From contig CM055834.1 of NCBI GenBank assembly GCA_029582265.1, positions 2,356,001 to 2,420,000 of the forward strand: DNA of 64,000 nt, read 5' to 3'. How positions within the stretch are numbered: position 1 is the stretch's first letter; each line of letters starts with the position of its first letter. The position numbers and the translations under genes were made by a program. Below the pieces are notes generated by a model. It was given only the letters and a program-made list of their open reading frames with translations. It was not told the origin of the DNA and did no database searches. Shown piece after piece: positions 23,928-34,576 of this stretch. The DNA comes from Zoroaster sp. YZ-2022 (taxonomy: Eukaryota > Echinodermata > Asteroidea > Forcipulatida > Zoroasteridae).

Positions 23928-26900
23928 ATGGGAGGTGCCCTGATTCACGATTGGTTGCGTCGGCATTTCACTGTAAAGAATGAAATATTACGTGGAATGC
24001 TTGCCGAAATGGCAGGAATATTCATTCTTGTGGTCAGTATTTTCTGCTTTAAAATAAAACTTTTTTCAAATGCTTAATTTTGGGAAAAGGGCGTTTTGTA
24101 CATCAACTTAGGGTTCACGAAAAATGCCGAATTCCTTATTTTATGTCATTTGAAAAGGGTTATCACTAATATCAGATACATTTCTCCTATAATTTTCTCC
24201 GTATGCTAGCTTTTTGTTGATGGTGGTCTAGCCGGTGGAGTTGTGAGCGGGTGGGTGTCCGGAACTCATGTTTCCACTGCTTTCTCGTCCGGGATGGGAG
24301 TCGCATTTGGTATCTACACAGGCGTTGGCGTGTCAGGTAGGAGGTTACCAACGGTCATTTGTTTGTGGAGGACAGTGATTTCGCTGTATACCATAGAAAT
24401 ATTTGCGGAATCTAATGAAATCAAACTACTGGTTGCTGATTACGTATACGTTAGTGCGTGTGCAGCAATTGATTGCCCAGCATTGCCAGTCCACTGGAGC
24501 ACTAAAAAGGCAAGTTACAAGATCGAAATATTGGAAAAACTGCTTCTACAAAACATGCTTTCTTTGCGGCCAAAAACACGGTTGATGTAGATCTCTCTTT
24601 TCGCGATGCCAATTCTGCGTTAGATTTCAGTGCTGTCTTTATCGTCAGTGTTGATGAGGTGGCCCAAACAGCCATGTTAAATCAATTACAGTAGTATGTG
24701 CCGTGAGTGTCTATTTTATAAAGAAGGCATTTAACAATTAAAACTACGGGACATGAAAAATCCAAACTGGTTTACAACTTCTAACTTCTTATTTTGTATG
24801 TGATATTTCTTGTATTATCTTTATATTACCAAATAGAAAAATTAAACGAATGGTGAGGTATATAAAGAATTTGACTGGGCGCGATTGGGAGCGGAATTTC
24901 CATCATCCCTGAAAGTCAACCCTTCCCCCTCGCCCGAGCAGAAGTGTATACATTCATCAACTTTGATAGGATTTCGGGATATCTGTGCTCCTGGACAATT
25001 TGAACAATAATTTTACTTTTACTTTTTTTGGTAAGATGACAGGCCAACCCCCTGGACTTAAAGGGTGGATAGGCAAAGCTGATTTTTCGAGGACTTGATG
25101 ATAAAGGGGAACAATATGAACAATATAGTCCTGGGAAGGAAACTCAGTGTCTTCGGAAATAATTCGTGTACAAATTATATGGTAACAAAATAGGGGAACA
25201 CTACAAATAATGAATGTTTATGAGTGCAATGGTGAGAATATGGTGAGTTGAATGGAACATTCCATCTTTCAACGAATGAAAATATTCTCTCCATTGCACG
25301 AATGCAAAACATTCATTTGTTTTATATAACATCCAAGTAGAGAGTCTTTTGATTGGATGATAAACTATAATAATAAACAAAATATACAGGATTGTACTCT
25401 GGCATCCACTACTTTATTTTTCGGCTTATGACGCACGGTTTGGGTCATTGCACTCATAAACATTCATTATTTGTATAATAGTATTTCATGAGGTTTACAG
25501 AATGTCGAGACATTTTTTTTATCTTGACTATTGTGTTTGCAATTAGGCATGTACGTATGTGTACAGGTAGTTTAAATACTACAGTGAAGTTAATCAGGTT
25601 GTTAAGCCACCACTTAGATGGCCGTCACATCATCAATGATGCCGTTCAATTCAGTATATTTCTGAAGTTCAGTCATAGAAAACAGAAAATACCACTCTAT
25701 TAATCTAATCAACATAAGTAAATAGTTTTTAGCAATATAAATTCGACCAAAGATAAACTTCTCATAAAAAATACCTTTGACGATTTTATTTAATGGGTTA
25801 CACCTACCCTAATTCCTACTTTTCCTAACCATCGCCCGAAACCAGGGGCGAAAATTTAGGTCGTGGTAAGTTTTTTTTGTTTGATTATATAATGTATTTG
25901 TATATTTTTCCACCCTTGGGATTTTCAGGCGGCCATGTAAATCCAGCAATAACAGTTGGTCTCGCTTCTGTTGGCAAGTTTCCATGGCAACGGGTACCTT
26001 TGTGGATCATGGCTCAAGTATTTGGTGCTTTTTGTGCAGCTTTTGTTGTCTTCGGAATATATTACCGTGAGTAAATAACAAAATGTGCATTTTTTGTAAA
26101 GGTCCTTTTCATTATAAATATTCAAAGTGATCCGAGGAAAGAAGCCCATTTTTATTTTTATAATTAATAAACTAATAGCCATTCCACTGTACCAATACTT
26201 TTCTTTTACGGTACTAAGTAATACAAAATAAAATAAATAAATAAAAATAAATAAAAAAACCTTATTGTCGAATTGTAATGCGAACCATACTAAATATAAA
26301 GCTGGTGATGGTATAGCCATCTTCAATTTAATTATTTTTGTTACGTCTGTTTAAGAAAAGTTAAATCAAATCTATAAGCCTGTGCCTAATATAAATTCTG
26401 TGTTAATATGAATTCGACAAATAAATGCATTTACTCAATTTTCACGACACATCGAAATAACCTGTAGATTTCACTATTGTTCAATATAGGCCTATCTTTA
26501 TTCAAATTCATACTTGTAAACGCAACGTTCAATATTTCTTGATGAGTCAGCGTCCATTCATGAGTTTGACGGTGGTAACAGGACTGTGCTTGGACCCACT
26601 GGTACGGGAGGGATCTTTTCTACCTACCCACAGCCGTACTTTGGTGTTGGTGTTGGCATTGTGGACCAGGTAAGCAGAAAATTAATCCCAACTCACTTAA
26701 AGGCCCTATGAAATAGGAATTTTCTGTCTTATAGGGACAATATCCTCACGATCACCAGGGCATGGAATCGGTGCTAGTTTTAGATTAACTTAGTGACGGA
26801 AAATAATACCCAACATGATAAAGTCATTGCTGCTGCATAAAGGAGCCAGTAATTTTCAGTCACTGTGTTCATCTTAAACTAGGACACCGATTCTATGCCC

Positions 26901-29900
26901 TGTTGAAAGTCTGCTCTGATCATAACGATCGATAGTGTCCCTTTAAAAATAATATTCACAACGCGGTATTCATGTTGAAATAACTTTTCCACCTGCCAAT
27001 TTGTGGTTAATTTGATACATTTTCGTTTATTTAGTCTAATGAAAATTTGCCTCACGAACTAGAATGTCACTTCGTGAAAACGCAAAAAGCGCACCTAATT
27101 ATTGTACGCACACATTTAAAACGTGTCAGTTTGTGAAAACTTGTTCTTCGTGTACTAGTCAAACAAAGAAACGCAAATGTTTTTAAAGTGGTATATTTAT
27201 GCACACTTGGTAGAAATTGGTTTACTTTAGCAATGCGCATACTAAGGAAAGTGACTTGCTTCATTTCCACACCTGTTTGCATTGGCCACGGTTGATTGCA
27301 CATCGTCAAGGACAAAAAGGTCATTTGGCATGGGCAGTGCAGGACCAGATTACGTAACTGGAAATTTAGCTGTATGACTATCCAAAATCGTGGAGGGGGT
27401 CTCGGGCGTACAGAAAACCAAATTCATTATGCAGTTAGGCCGTCAGCAGCAATGCCACGACTCTCTGTTCTAGAGCGCGGCCGCGCTGTCGGTATGCTGG
27501 AAGCGGGTATGAGACCCAGGGCTGTCGCACGTGCTCTTAACGTGCATGAATCCACTATTGGCCGTCTCAGAGACAGGCACCAGGCCACTGGGGATGTTGC
27601 CGACCGACGAAGAAGTGGTCGGCCCAGAGTCACCACCCCAAACCAGGATCGCCATATTGTGCTCCTCCACCTCCGAGATCGGCGCCGGGATGCTGGTCAA
27701 ACTGCAAGAGAGACCCCTGGCAGGCACAACAGACGCATCAGCGACCAGACTGTGCGGAACAGACTGCGTGCTGCTGGTCTGCGAAGCAGGCGCCCGTTTA
27801 GAGGTCTCCAGTTGACTGCACAACGGCGGGAGCGCCGTCGTCAGTGGTGCATGCAGCATCGGCAGTGGACTCAAAGGATGTGGAGCCAGGTGTTGTTTAC
27901 GGACGAGTCCCGGCTTCGCATATCCCACAATGATGGCCGTGTTAGGGTCTACAGGAGGTGTGGGGAGCGCTATGCTGACTGCAATGTCGTAGAGCAGGAC
28001 AGATGGGGCGGTCCTAGTGTCATGGTGTGGGCCGGTATTGCCGCCAATAGCCGCACCAATCTGATTGAGATTCAGGGCAATCTGATTGAGATTCAGGGCA
28101 ATCTGAATGGGCAGCGCTACCGAGATGAGGTCCTGGCAGCAGAGGTTGTGCCTTTCTTGCGCCAGCATCCCAATATCCAACTGCTACAGCAGGATAATGC
28201 ACGCCCGCATGTTGCCAGAATTGTGACTGATTATCTGCGACAGCAAAATGTGGAAACCCTTCCATGGCCTGCCTTTAGCCCCGACATGTCCCCAATAGAA
28301 CACCTATGGGACGAACTTCAACGGCGGGTTCATGCCAGGCCTGTAGCGCCCCAGAACGCTCAGCAGTTGGCGGCCGCGCTTCAAGAAGAATGGCGCGCAC
28401 TGCCTCTGGGGCGGATTAGGCGCACAATCCAGTCCATGCGCCGGCGCATAAACGCCTGCATCCTGGCCAGAGGTGGACACACCAGTTATTGAGTACTTAC
28501 ACTTTCATGTCATCATAATTTTTCTGGGGTGCAATCAAATTTTGTTGGTATAAATTGGCTTCGAAAAAAAAATTGCGTTTCTTTGTTTGACTAGTATATA
28601 TACATAACGGTGAATTGCTTTTGTGTCAGTTCGTGAAACCTCATATTAAGACACTTAAGAGCATACGACCGCATGTCGGCGAGTGCATAATGTACAACGA
28701 GCACAAGAAACGAAACAAATAGAAATTACTAACGGTACTGACGTTAATACGGGGTTGGTTGATCACGCGTAAGCGCCATGTGTCTGTGCAGTTAGTGTGG
28801 AGATTTTCGTATAAGACGGGTTACAAAACAGTGGTAACGGTTATCATCGATGCAATTTACAAACATGAATACTTTACGTGACAATCTCAAAAATGTTGTT
28901 GAGGAATTTATAACTAAATAATAGCGAAATAATTGGGTAAATAATACTCAGTTGTGTCAACATGTGAACATTAAAGATATATCGGCCGTGTTCAGGCCGA
29001 TTTGACGGTAAAAACATAGATTTAAATGTTGAATTGCTATTTTTCTGGGGTTAAGGAAGTTATAAGCTTCCATTTCAGACATTGAACGAAAAAATCCGTC
29101 AAGGAATAAAAACTTCAAGTAATAAAATGCTGTTTGAATCCTCAGCTTGCACGTGACCACACAATTGATTGTACGTAACGGCCGAGGGCGTGTGCAGTCT
29201 TCCGATTGGCCAGTGCGGCTGTCAATCAGAATCACTAATTAAATATCACTTTTATGTACAGTTTCGGACATTTCATAATGATTGTTCGTTTAATAACGAT
29301 ATTATCTTTCAAAATTCGTTCGCTTCTTAAATTCTATTTGTTGGGTCTCTTGAGCCAAAAACGGGCGACATATCTTTAAATAATAACTGTAGGCCTATTT
29401 CGTTTTTCCTCTGAAGACGATCAGAGCATAATGAATGAAACGTCGAGTAAACCAAAGGCTCTTCTCAGAACCCTCACTACTCAAAATATATTATTTTAAT
29501 ACATGGTGTCACCGCAAACTACACTTTACCAATTTTTATTTCCTATTATAGATCGTCAATACTGGTCTCTTACTGGTCTGCACAATGGTCTTTTTCGATG
29601 AGAAAAATGGTAAGCCGACTAAAGGGATGGAACCTTTTTTCGTTGGTCTATCCGTGGCCATGATTATCCTGGCATGGGGGCACAATGCTGGGGCAACCAT
29701 GAACCCAGCCCGTGACTTTGCTGGTAGGCTTTTGACTTGGCTCGCTGGGTATGGACCTGAAGTGTGGGCGTAAGTATAATTTGTTTTGTTCTTAAATGTT
29801 TGTAATGTTTTTGTTGCTTCGTGTACTCTCTTTGATTATAGTATTTCCAACAACTTGACGGCAAAGTTCTTACAAGCTAATTGGCTAAATTTTGCGGATC

Positions 29901-32426
29901 TCAGTTATTGGGGTTGACAAAATGTCGGCATAAAATATATTATCCCATTAAATTGGGAATATTCCCTCATTTACAGGGCATTGTGCTGGTTTGAAAGCAC
30001 GGGTTTTCGTTTTGGATGAAGGGGAGATTTTATCTTATTAATAAAAAGGTAATTCGAGTACATTGTGTGAATTGCATTCCTAACTCGCTTGGCCAGAGGG
30101 GTGCGCTCGCCCCGACCCTTAGCAAGCGAGCCTGATTTGCCGTTTACCCCCTGTGACACACGAAGCCGTAAAATTATATCAGCTTCTTCGATGCACTGTA
30201 AATCACGTGCTGGTACGTATGTACAAATTAATCTTTTGGCATTGATGATTGAGAATATAAGTTTCCTTCATAATTATTTCATTATAAGTTTTATTGAAAG
30301 TTTATGAAGTCCAAAGTTACTATAAACAATAGGCCTATGACTTCTCTTATGATTGGTTCGTACTCACCTGATAAATCATCATTTAAATGTAACCATTTGC
30401 TGCGTTGCTACAAAAAGTACTAATGAAGTGTGAAATTGTTTACGGTTTAATGTGTGAAATATTTCGATTCAACGTAATATCCAAGGTTATTGAATATAGT
30501 ACAATCCCATAGTGATGATGTTGCAATGAGATGTCATCATAGCGGTAAGATAAGAGTTTGCGTCAGTCTTTTGTAAGTTTTGGATATATGTGTAAGTTAA
30601 TTATAAAAGTAAGAATACATCACCTATGCTACAATATGCACTGTTCCATTTCACGTGACTTTGCCTCATAAACCAGATCAGTTTAGTTTAGATGTTACCT
30701 CGTATATTATTTCCTTTGTACACTTTTGTTTTAATTAGCCCCGACAACACTTTAAAACAGCCATATAGGTTGCTACAATATGCACTGTTCCATTTCACGT
30801 GACTTTGCCTCATAAACCAGATCAGTTTAGTTTAGATGTTACCTCGTATATTATTTCCTTTGTACACTTTTGTTTTAATTAGCCCCGACAACACTTTAAA
30901 ACAGCCATATAGGTTGCTACAATATGCACTGTTCCATTTCACGTGACTTTGCCTCATAAACCAGATCAGTTTAGTTTAGATGTTACCTCGTATATTGTTT
31001 TCTTTGTACACTTTTGTTTTAATTAGCCCCGACAACACTTTAAAACAGCCATATAGGGAAAGCAGCAGACAGGTAGTCAGTTACAAAGTGTTTGTGGGGG
31101 AAATAAAATAAATATTTGCATTTAATTTCATCCTACACTTCATGGATGTGCACGGATGTGCAGAGGCAGCAAGTCGAAGAGGAACTGAGTTAGAAAGAAC
31201 AATACTACTGCAAAACAGACTAAGAGTGGCAACAGATCTGTGAGAGTGGTTGAAGAGAACAACTTGTCTCACCTACCAGATTGAATTTGCGATCATTATG
31301 TTAAGCAAAGATAAATGACAGGGTTGGTGCTCTATCAGCCCAAATGTGGCTATATGATGAGGGGTTTAGTGCTATTACTCACACATTCAGGAATAGGACA
31401 GCATCAGGGGTTAGGCCCTAAATACCTGTTCTATACAGACATCTTACACGTTTGTAAACATTCTTAGCGATACCAGAAATGTATATTAATCCCATTTGGG
31501 GAGATATAACAACCAAGAAAACGTAGATCAGATGCCTCCAGATTGGCAAAAGCCCCACTATAAATAGAAGGAAATATACGTGATGTGCAAAACATTTTTG
31601 TTGGCATTGAAAGAAAGCAGTCATTCCACCATTTCAACACATTCTCTAAACACTTATCCAATTAATTAAATTACGAGTAGTGATGACTGAATCACCGAAT
31701 ATACAGTAAAGTGTAGATTAATTAGCGCACATGGTTAGCTGAGGTAAAACATTATCAGGTAGGCCTATATCATTGATATAAGCAAGAAAAACCCGTTGGA
31801 TCAAGGACAGAGCGCTGCGGAACACCAGATGATTGTACCTTCTATTTTCGATTTGCTTTTCCTTACCAACTCCCATCTGCACGCCTCAACGAACTAATCC
31901 TCCAGCATTCTGTCATCGCGTAATCCTCCAGCAGCCTCCTTAAACAGCAGCATTTCCCAGAGTTCGGCATTCTCCTGAGGACGATCAGAGCACACTAATC
32001 GAAACGTCGAGTTGTACCTCCAGTTCTTTTCAGAACTAATTACTACTCAATTGAGAATTTCACATGGTGTCACCGCAATTAGTCTTACTTTTCCTTACCA
32101 GTAGAGCGAGAATGGTGAAAACCATATACTTGCAATCATTGGAAAGGTAATTGACATCAAAACCTTTCGTATTACAAGAGATTCCATATTCAACTGACAA
32201 ACAATTTACATTCATGATTTGTTACTATCTTCCATACATCCTTAGGCCTCGTGGAGTGAACTGGTGGTGGATTCCTACGTTCATCCCGCTCATCGGAGGT
32301 ATCGTTGGGGCAAACTTTTACTTCCTCTTTGTTGAGATGCATTACCCACAAGAGCAGGGCGATGATGATGATGATGATGATGACGATAGAGGCGTGTTCG
32401 ATCAGATTGAGACTGAAATATTTTAA
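23928..32426 (+). CDS. Aquaglyceroporin, 6 exons, 295 aa
   Basis: Major intrinsic protein that conducts water and glycerol across a membrane. Exons: 23928-24032, 24210-24336, 25929-26066, 26551-26669, 29552-29769, 32246-32426; total 888 nt, phases consistent, GT-AG borders throughout. Start ATGGGAGGTGCC follows GTGCC (good context). Features by residue: LRGMLAEMAGIFILVLFVDG (TM1, from 21), FGIYTGVGVSGGHVNPA with the first NPA at 82-84, PLWIMAQVFGAFCAAFVVFG (TM3), TGTGGIFSTYPQPYF, LLLVCTMVFFDEKNGK, HNAGATMNPARD with the second NPA at 214-216 and Asp218, the residue that marks glycerol-conducting members, and IPLIGGIVGANFYF (TM6). Length is normal for the family. The tail ends in nine Asp from a GAT run (unusual), then RGVFDQIETEIF. 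Introns hold several transposons. The subtype (AQP3/7/9/10-like) cannot be fixed by eye. Confidence 0.93.
25204..25473. mobile_element. Palindromic MITE with TA duplication
   Basis: Perfect inverted ends CAAATAATGAATGTTTATGA and GTGCAATG / their complement, about 28 bp, flanked by TA on both sides (25202-25203 and 25474-25475). A second, inner inverted repeat (GCAATGGTGAGAATAT / AAAATATTCTCTCCATTGC) makes the left part a hairpin. It lies in aquaglyceroporin intron 2. TA duplication suggests Tc1/mariner mobilisation. Confidence 0.8.
26733..26942. mobile_element. Small inverted-repeat element, copy 1
   Basis: Ends AGGGACAATATCCTCACGAT and its imperfect complement (ATCGATAGTGTCCCT), with a second arm CAGGGCATGGAATCGGTG / CACCGATTCTATGCCCTG. 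Located in aquaglyceroporin intron 4. A sister copy in the opposite orientation lies at 44116-44313. Confidence 0.78.
27155..28594 (+). mobile_element. Tc1/mariner transposon, apparently complete
   Basis: Terminal inverted repeats begin CTAGTCAAACAAAGAAACGC and end with the exact complement, each flanked by TA (27153-27154 and 28595-28596). The element is 1440 bp and holds one uninterrupted transposase frame. It sits in aquaglyceroporin intron 4, in the same orientation as the gene. Confidence 0.93.
27452..28492 (+). CDS. Tc1-family DD34E transposase, intact, 346 aa
   Basis: Cut-and-paste transposase. Start chosen at MPRLSVLERGRAVGMLEAGM, the usual start of this protein, over a longer frame without an ATG. 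N-terminal paired helix-turn-helix DNA-binding region (VARALNVHESTIGRLRDRHQ; RRSGRPRVTTPNQDRHI), then the catalytic triad: VLFTDESRL (first Asp), LLQQDNARPHVAR (second Asp) and SPDMSPIEHLWDEL (Glu), with 34 residues between the last two, giving DD34E. Length matches active relatives. A 21-nt tandem duplication (ATTGAGATTCAGGGCAATCTG-type unit, 28066-28107) adds NLIEIQG between the first and second Asp. No stop or frameshift. Higher GC than surrounding DNA suggests recent arrival. Confidence 0.93.
   Translation: MPRLSVLERGRAVGMLEAGMRPRAVARALNVHESTIGRLRDRHQATGDVADRRRSGRPRVTTPNQDRHIVLLHLRDRRRDAGQTARETPGRHNRRISDQTVRNRLRAAGLRSRRPFRGLQLTAQRRERRRQWCMQHRQWTQRMWSQVLFTDESRLRISHNDGRVRVYRRCGERYADCNVVEQDRWGGPSVMVWAGIAANSRTNLIEIQGNLIEIQGNLNGQRYRDEVLAAEVVPFLRQHPNIQLLQQDNARPHVARIVTDYLRQQNVETLPWPAFSPDMSPIEHLWDELQRRVHARPVAPQNAQQLAAALQEEWRALPLGRIRRTIQSMRRRINACILARGGHTSY
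29405..29525 (+). mobile_element. Solo PLE 3' end in aquaglyceroporin intron 4
   Basis: Carries a diverged hammerhead-like core (CTGAAGACGATCAGAGCATA ... GAAACGTCGAG at 29409-29447) and the terminus ACATGGTGTCACCGCAA. It ends about 25 bp before the exon 5 acceptor. Confidence 0.75.
29409..29447 (+). ncRNA. Hammerhead-like motif, diverged
   Basis: CUGAAGA still fits CUGANGA and GAAAC-GUC-GAG is kept, but the 3' side of stem II is AATGAAT instead of ACTGATC, so stem II is broken. Confidence 0.35.
29770..30627. other. First part of aquaglyceroporin intron 5, nothing recognised
   Basis: No repeat family or exon stands out in this stretch. Confidence 0.4.
30628..31059. repeat. Three tandem 144-bp units
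   Basis: Units start at 30628, 30772 and 30916. The first two look identical and the third differs at two positions near GTATATTGTTTTC. Each contains an E-box in TTTCACGTGACTT. It lies in aquaglyceroporin intron 5. Confidence 0.95.
31060..31864. other. Intron sequence, nothing recognised
   Basis: Middle of aquaglyceroporin intron 5; no repeat family or exon recognised. Confidence 0.4.
31865..32093 (+). mobile_element. Solo PLE 3' end in aquaglyceroporin intron 5
   Basis: Starts in the pyrimidine-rich 3' region (GCACGCCTCAACGAACTAAT), continues through the hammerhead-like core and ends at GGTGTCACCGCAATTAGTCT. No coding sequence. Confidence 0.85.
31972..32011 (+). ncRNA. Hammerhead-like motif in solo PLE end
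   Basis: CTC, CUGAGGA, C, GATCAG, loop AGCACA, CTAATC (one change in stem II, giving a G.A or mismatched pair), GAAAC, GUC, GAG. Confidence 0.45.
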
Positions 32427-34227
32427 TTATTTAGTAATTCGTCGTGGAATAACGGTATGCTAAAACTACACAATTACATTATTACTTCGTCCGCGTTACG
32501 CTAAAAAGGAAATCGCAGACAACACTAACATTTTCTTACCGTGTAAAAAGTGTTTGTTGAAATGACGACGTCGTATGTAGGGCGTATTATACGCACCACA
32601 CACACACACACAATGTTAACATTGCTCGTCATTATTTTTCTTGATATCAGTGTAAAGTATGCTGAAGTAAAGTGTGTTAACGCGACCCACAATAACCTGT
32701 ATATCTCTATTGCCATTATAGTATTTTGTCCATAACGGACGAAGGAGACTATAATTGGATTTTTATAATATATAAGAAGTCTCAAAAAGTAAATTTTTAA
32801 TAGAGAATGAACTAACTGTTTAATTAACTAGGTAGCCACATCTCCATACAAAAGTTAAACTTCTGCCTAGGATGTTAAAATAATGGGATGTAATGGTCGA
32901 TAAACTTATGTAACCCTGACTCCGTGTCACTAGTATAGTAGTAGGCTATCTGTAAAATTAGGCCTTTGTTTACATTTACATAGAGGATGTGAGACGTAGA
33001 TTAATAACGTAAGCATTATTTTTAATAATCTGATTTTATATTGATGCGTATAACCTTTGCCCTGTTACACACTGTTTCGTTAGATGCTGTTAACGTGTTT
33101 TCTGATATTACATCTCCCATAATCTTGGACATCATGTCCAGCAATCGATTAACTTAAAGATGTATCGCTTGTGTTTAACGGACAATTTATAGTTTTTCAT
33201 TGGAATATTGAAAATTTCCTTTTATAGAGGAAAACAAATATTTTGAAATTATAAATGTCAACAAATATTTTTCAGAAGCATGGTTTAACAGTAAAAAGGA
33301 TCATATTTACTGTTTTAATTCATGCTTCTCACAGTTATTTAAGAATTGTGTAATTTTACACAAAAATCAGAAAACTGTCATTAAATAGCAAAACACACGG
33401 GCAAAACATCTTTAAAACGGGAGGTAAATCAACTTTCTGGTCAGACAAGTGGTGCGTCATAAAATATTGCCATTTGACAGAGGCAGTGTATAACCACGGA
33501 TTTGGCAGCATCTTGACTTTCCAGGCATTGAGAAAGTCATGCCATGACTTATGCCGCTTCAATAACAGCCATCGAAGCGCAGAAGTGTCCTGAATAAAGA
33601 TACAATTTCCTGTCCATCACATGACTGTTGCGATTATCTTGTATCTCGTTTTTAGCAATAAATGTTAGACCTATTTCACTTATGTGCAAGTTAAATGCAG
33701 CACCACGTCTATGGAATCAATTGCCATCATATGTCTGCAATGAGAACATTTCTAAACGTTTTGACACGAGTACCGGTCTTATGAAATAGTCAACAATAAC
33801 CTGTATGTCATGCAGGGTCTATGAAGTGTGTTTTTGTCTCAATTTATTTGTTATTGTTATTTTATCAGTTGATATGAATAAAAAGCAATTTTAAGTTTGT
33901 TTTGTGTCTTGAGTGGATTTTTTAATTTTAATTAAATTAAAAGAAAAATGTTTCAAATTTTGCGCGGCGCGATGTGGCGCTATTCGTGACGTACCTGGGC
34001 AGAGAACAAAGCAAACAAAGGTTTTTATCGTTTGCTAGCATGCCTTTTTAACCCATTATTGTTGGCCATCATTGTTGCCACGAGGTAATAAAACAGTCAT
34101 GAACTGCTAGCAACGTGTGTACACACGACTTATGTAATAAATATATTTAAGTAAGACTTGTAGCTTTGCATAGTGAAGAAGATAAGTAAAGACTATTGAC
34201 ATTAAAAACTTCGTGAAACTTCAATAG
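32427..34227. other. Aquaglyceroporin 3' flank, no further gene seen
   Basis: An AATAAA occurs at about 33655 and others nearby, but I cannot pick the polyadenylation site. At 34150-34190 the tag CTTGTAGCTTTGCATAGTGA plus AGAAGATAAGTAA is a solitary reversed copy of the sequence seen beyond PLE ends at 4505 and 18775. Confidence 0.4.
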
Positions 34228-34245
34228 TAAAGCATGACACAGAGT

Positions 34246-34573
34246 TGTCCTTCTTTTTCGGCTGCTCCCATTAGGGGTCGCCACAGCGGATCATGATCCG
34301 CATATTTGATTTGGCATAGGTTTTTACGCCGGATGCCCTTCCTGACGCAACCCTCCCATTTATCCGGGCTTGGGACCGGCACTAAGCTTGCACTGGCTTG
34401 TACATCCCCAGTGGCTGGATTCATTTCGGCCCTCGCAGCAATTATGATAAAGTGTCTTGCTCAAGGACACAAGCACCATGGTCGCGGCAAGGCTTCGAAC
34501 CCACACACTCTGACGACTCAGCCATTAGAACACAAATCCTATGCACGAAACCGCTCGACCATGGCACTCCACC
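34246..34573 (-). mobile_element. tRNA-derived SINE with 18-bp target duplication
   Basis: On the - strand: head GGTCGAGCGGTTTCG with box B GGTTCGAAGCC, the shared CTTGTGTCCTTGAGCAAGAC module, then a 3' part (CCCAGTGGCTGGATT region, GGAAGGGCATCCGGCGTAAA, GTGGCGACCCCTAATGGGAG) that resembles tails found on RTE-type LINEs and their SINEs in other animals. Flanked by TAAAGCATGACACAGAGT at 34228-34245 and, after a later insertion, at 35614-35631. Confidence 0.88.
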
Positions 34574-34576
34574 TAA

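Noticed and set aside
27470..28180. 236-codon - strand frame
   Set aside because: Antisense shadow of the Tc1 transposase, created by its GC-rich codons.
32550..32735. Short frame after the aquaglyceroporin stop
   Set aside because: Contains a CA repeat and AT-rich sequence; no domain, and the aquaglyceroporin already ends normally at 32426.
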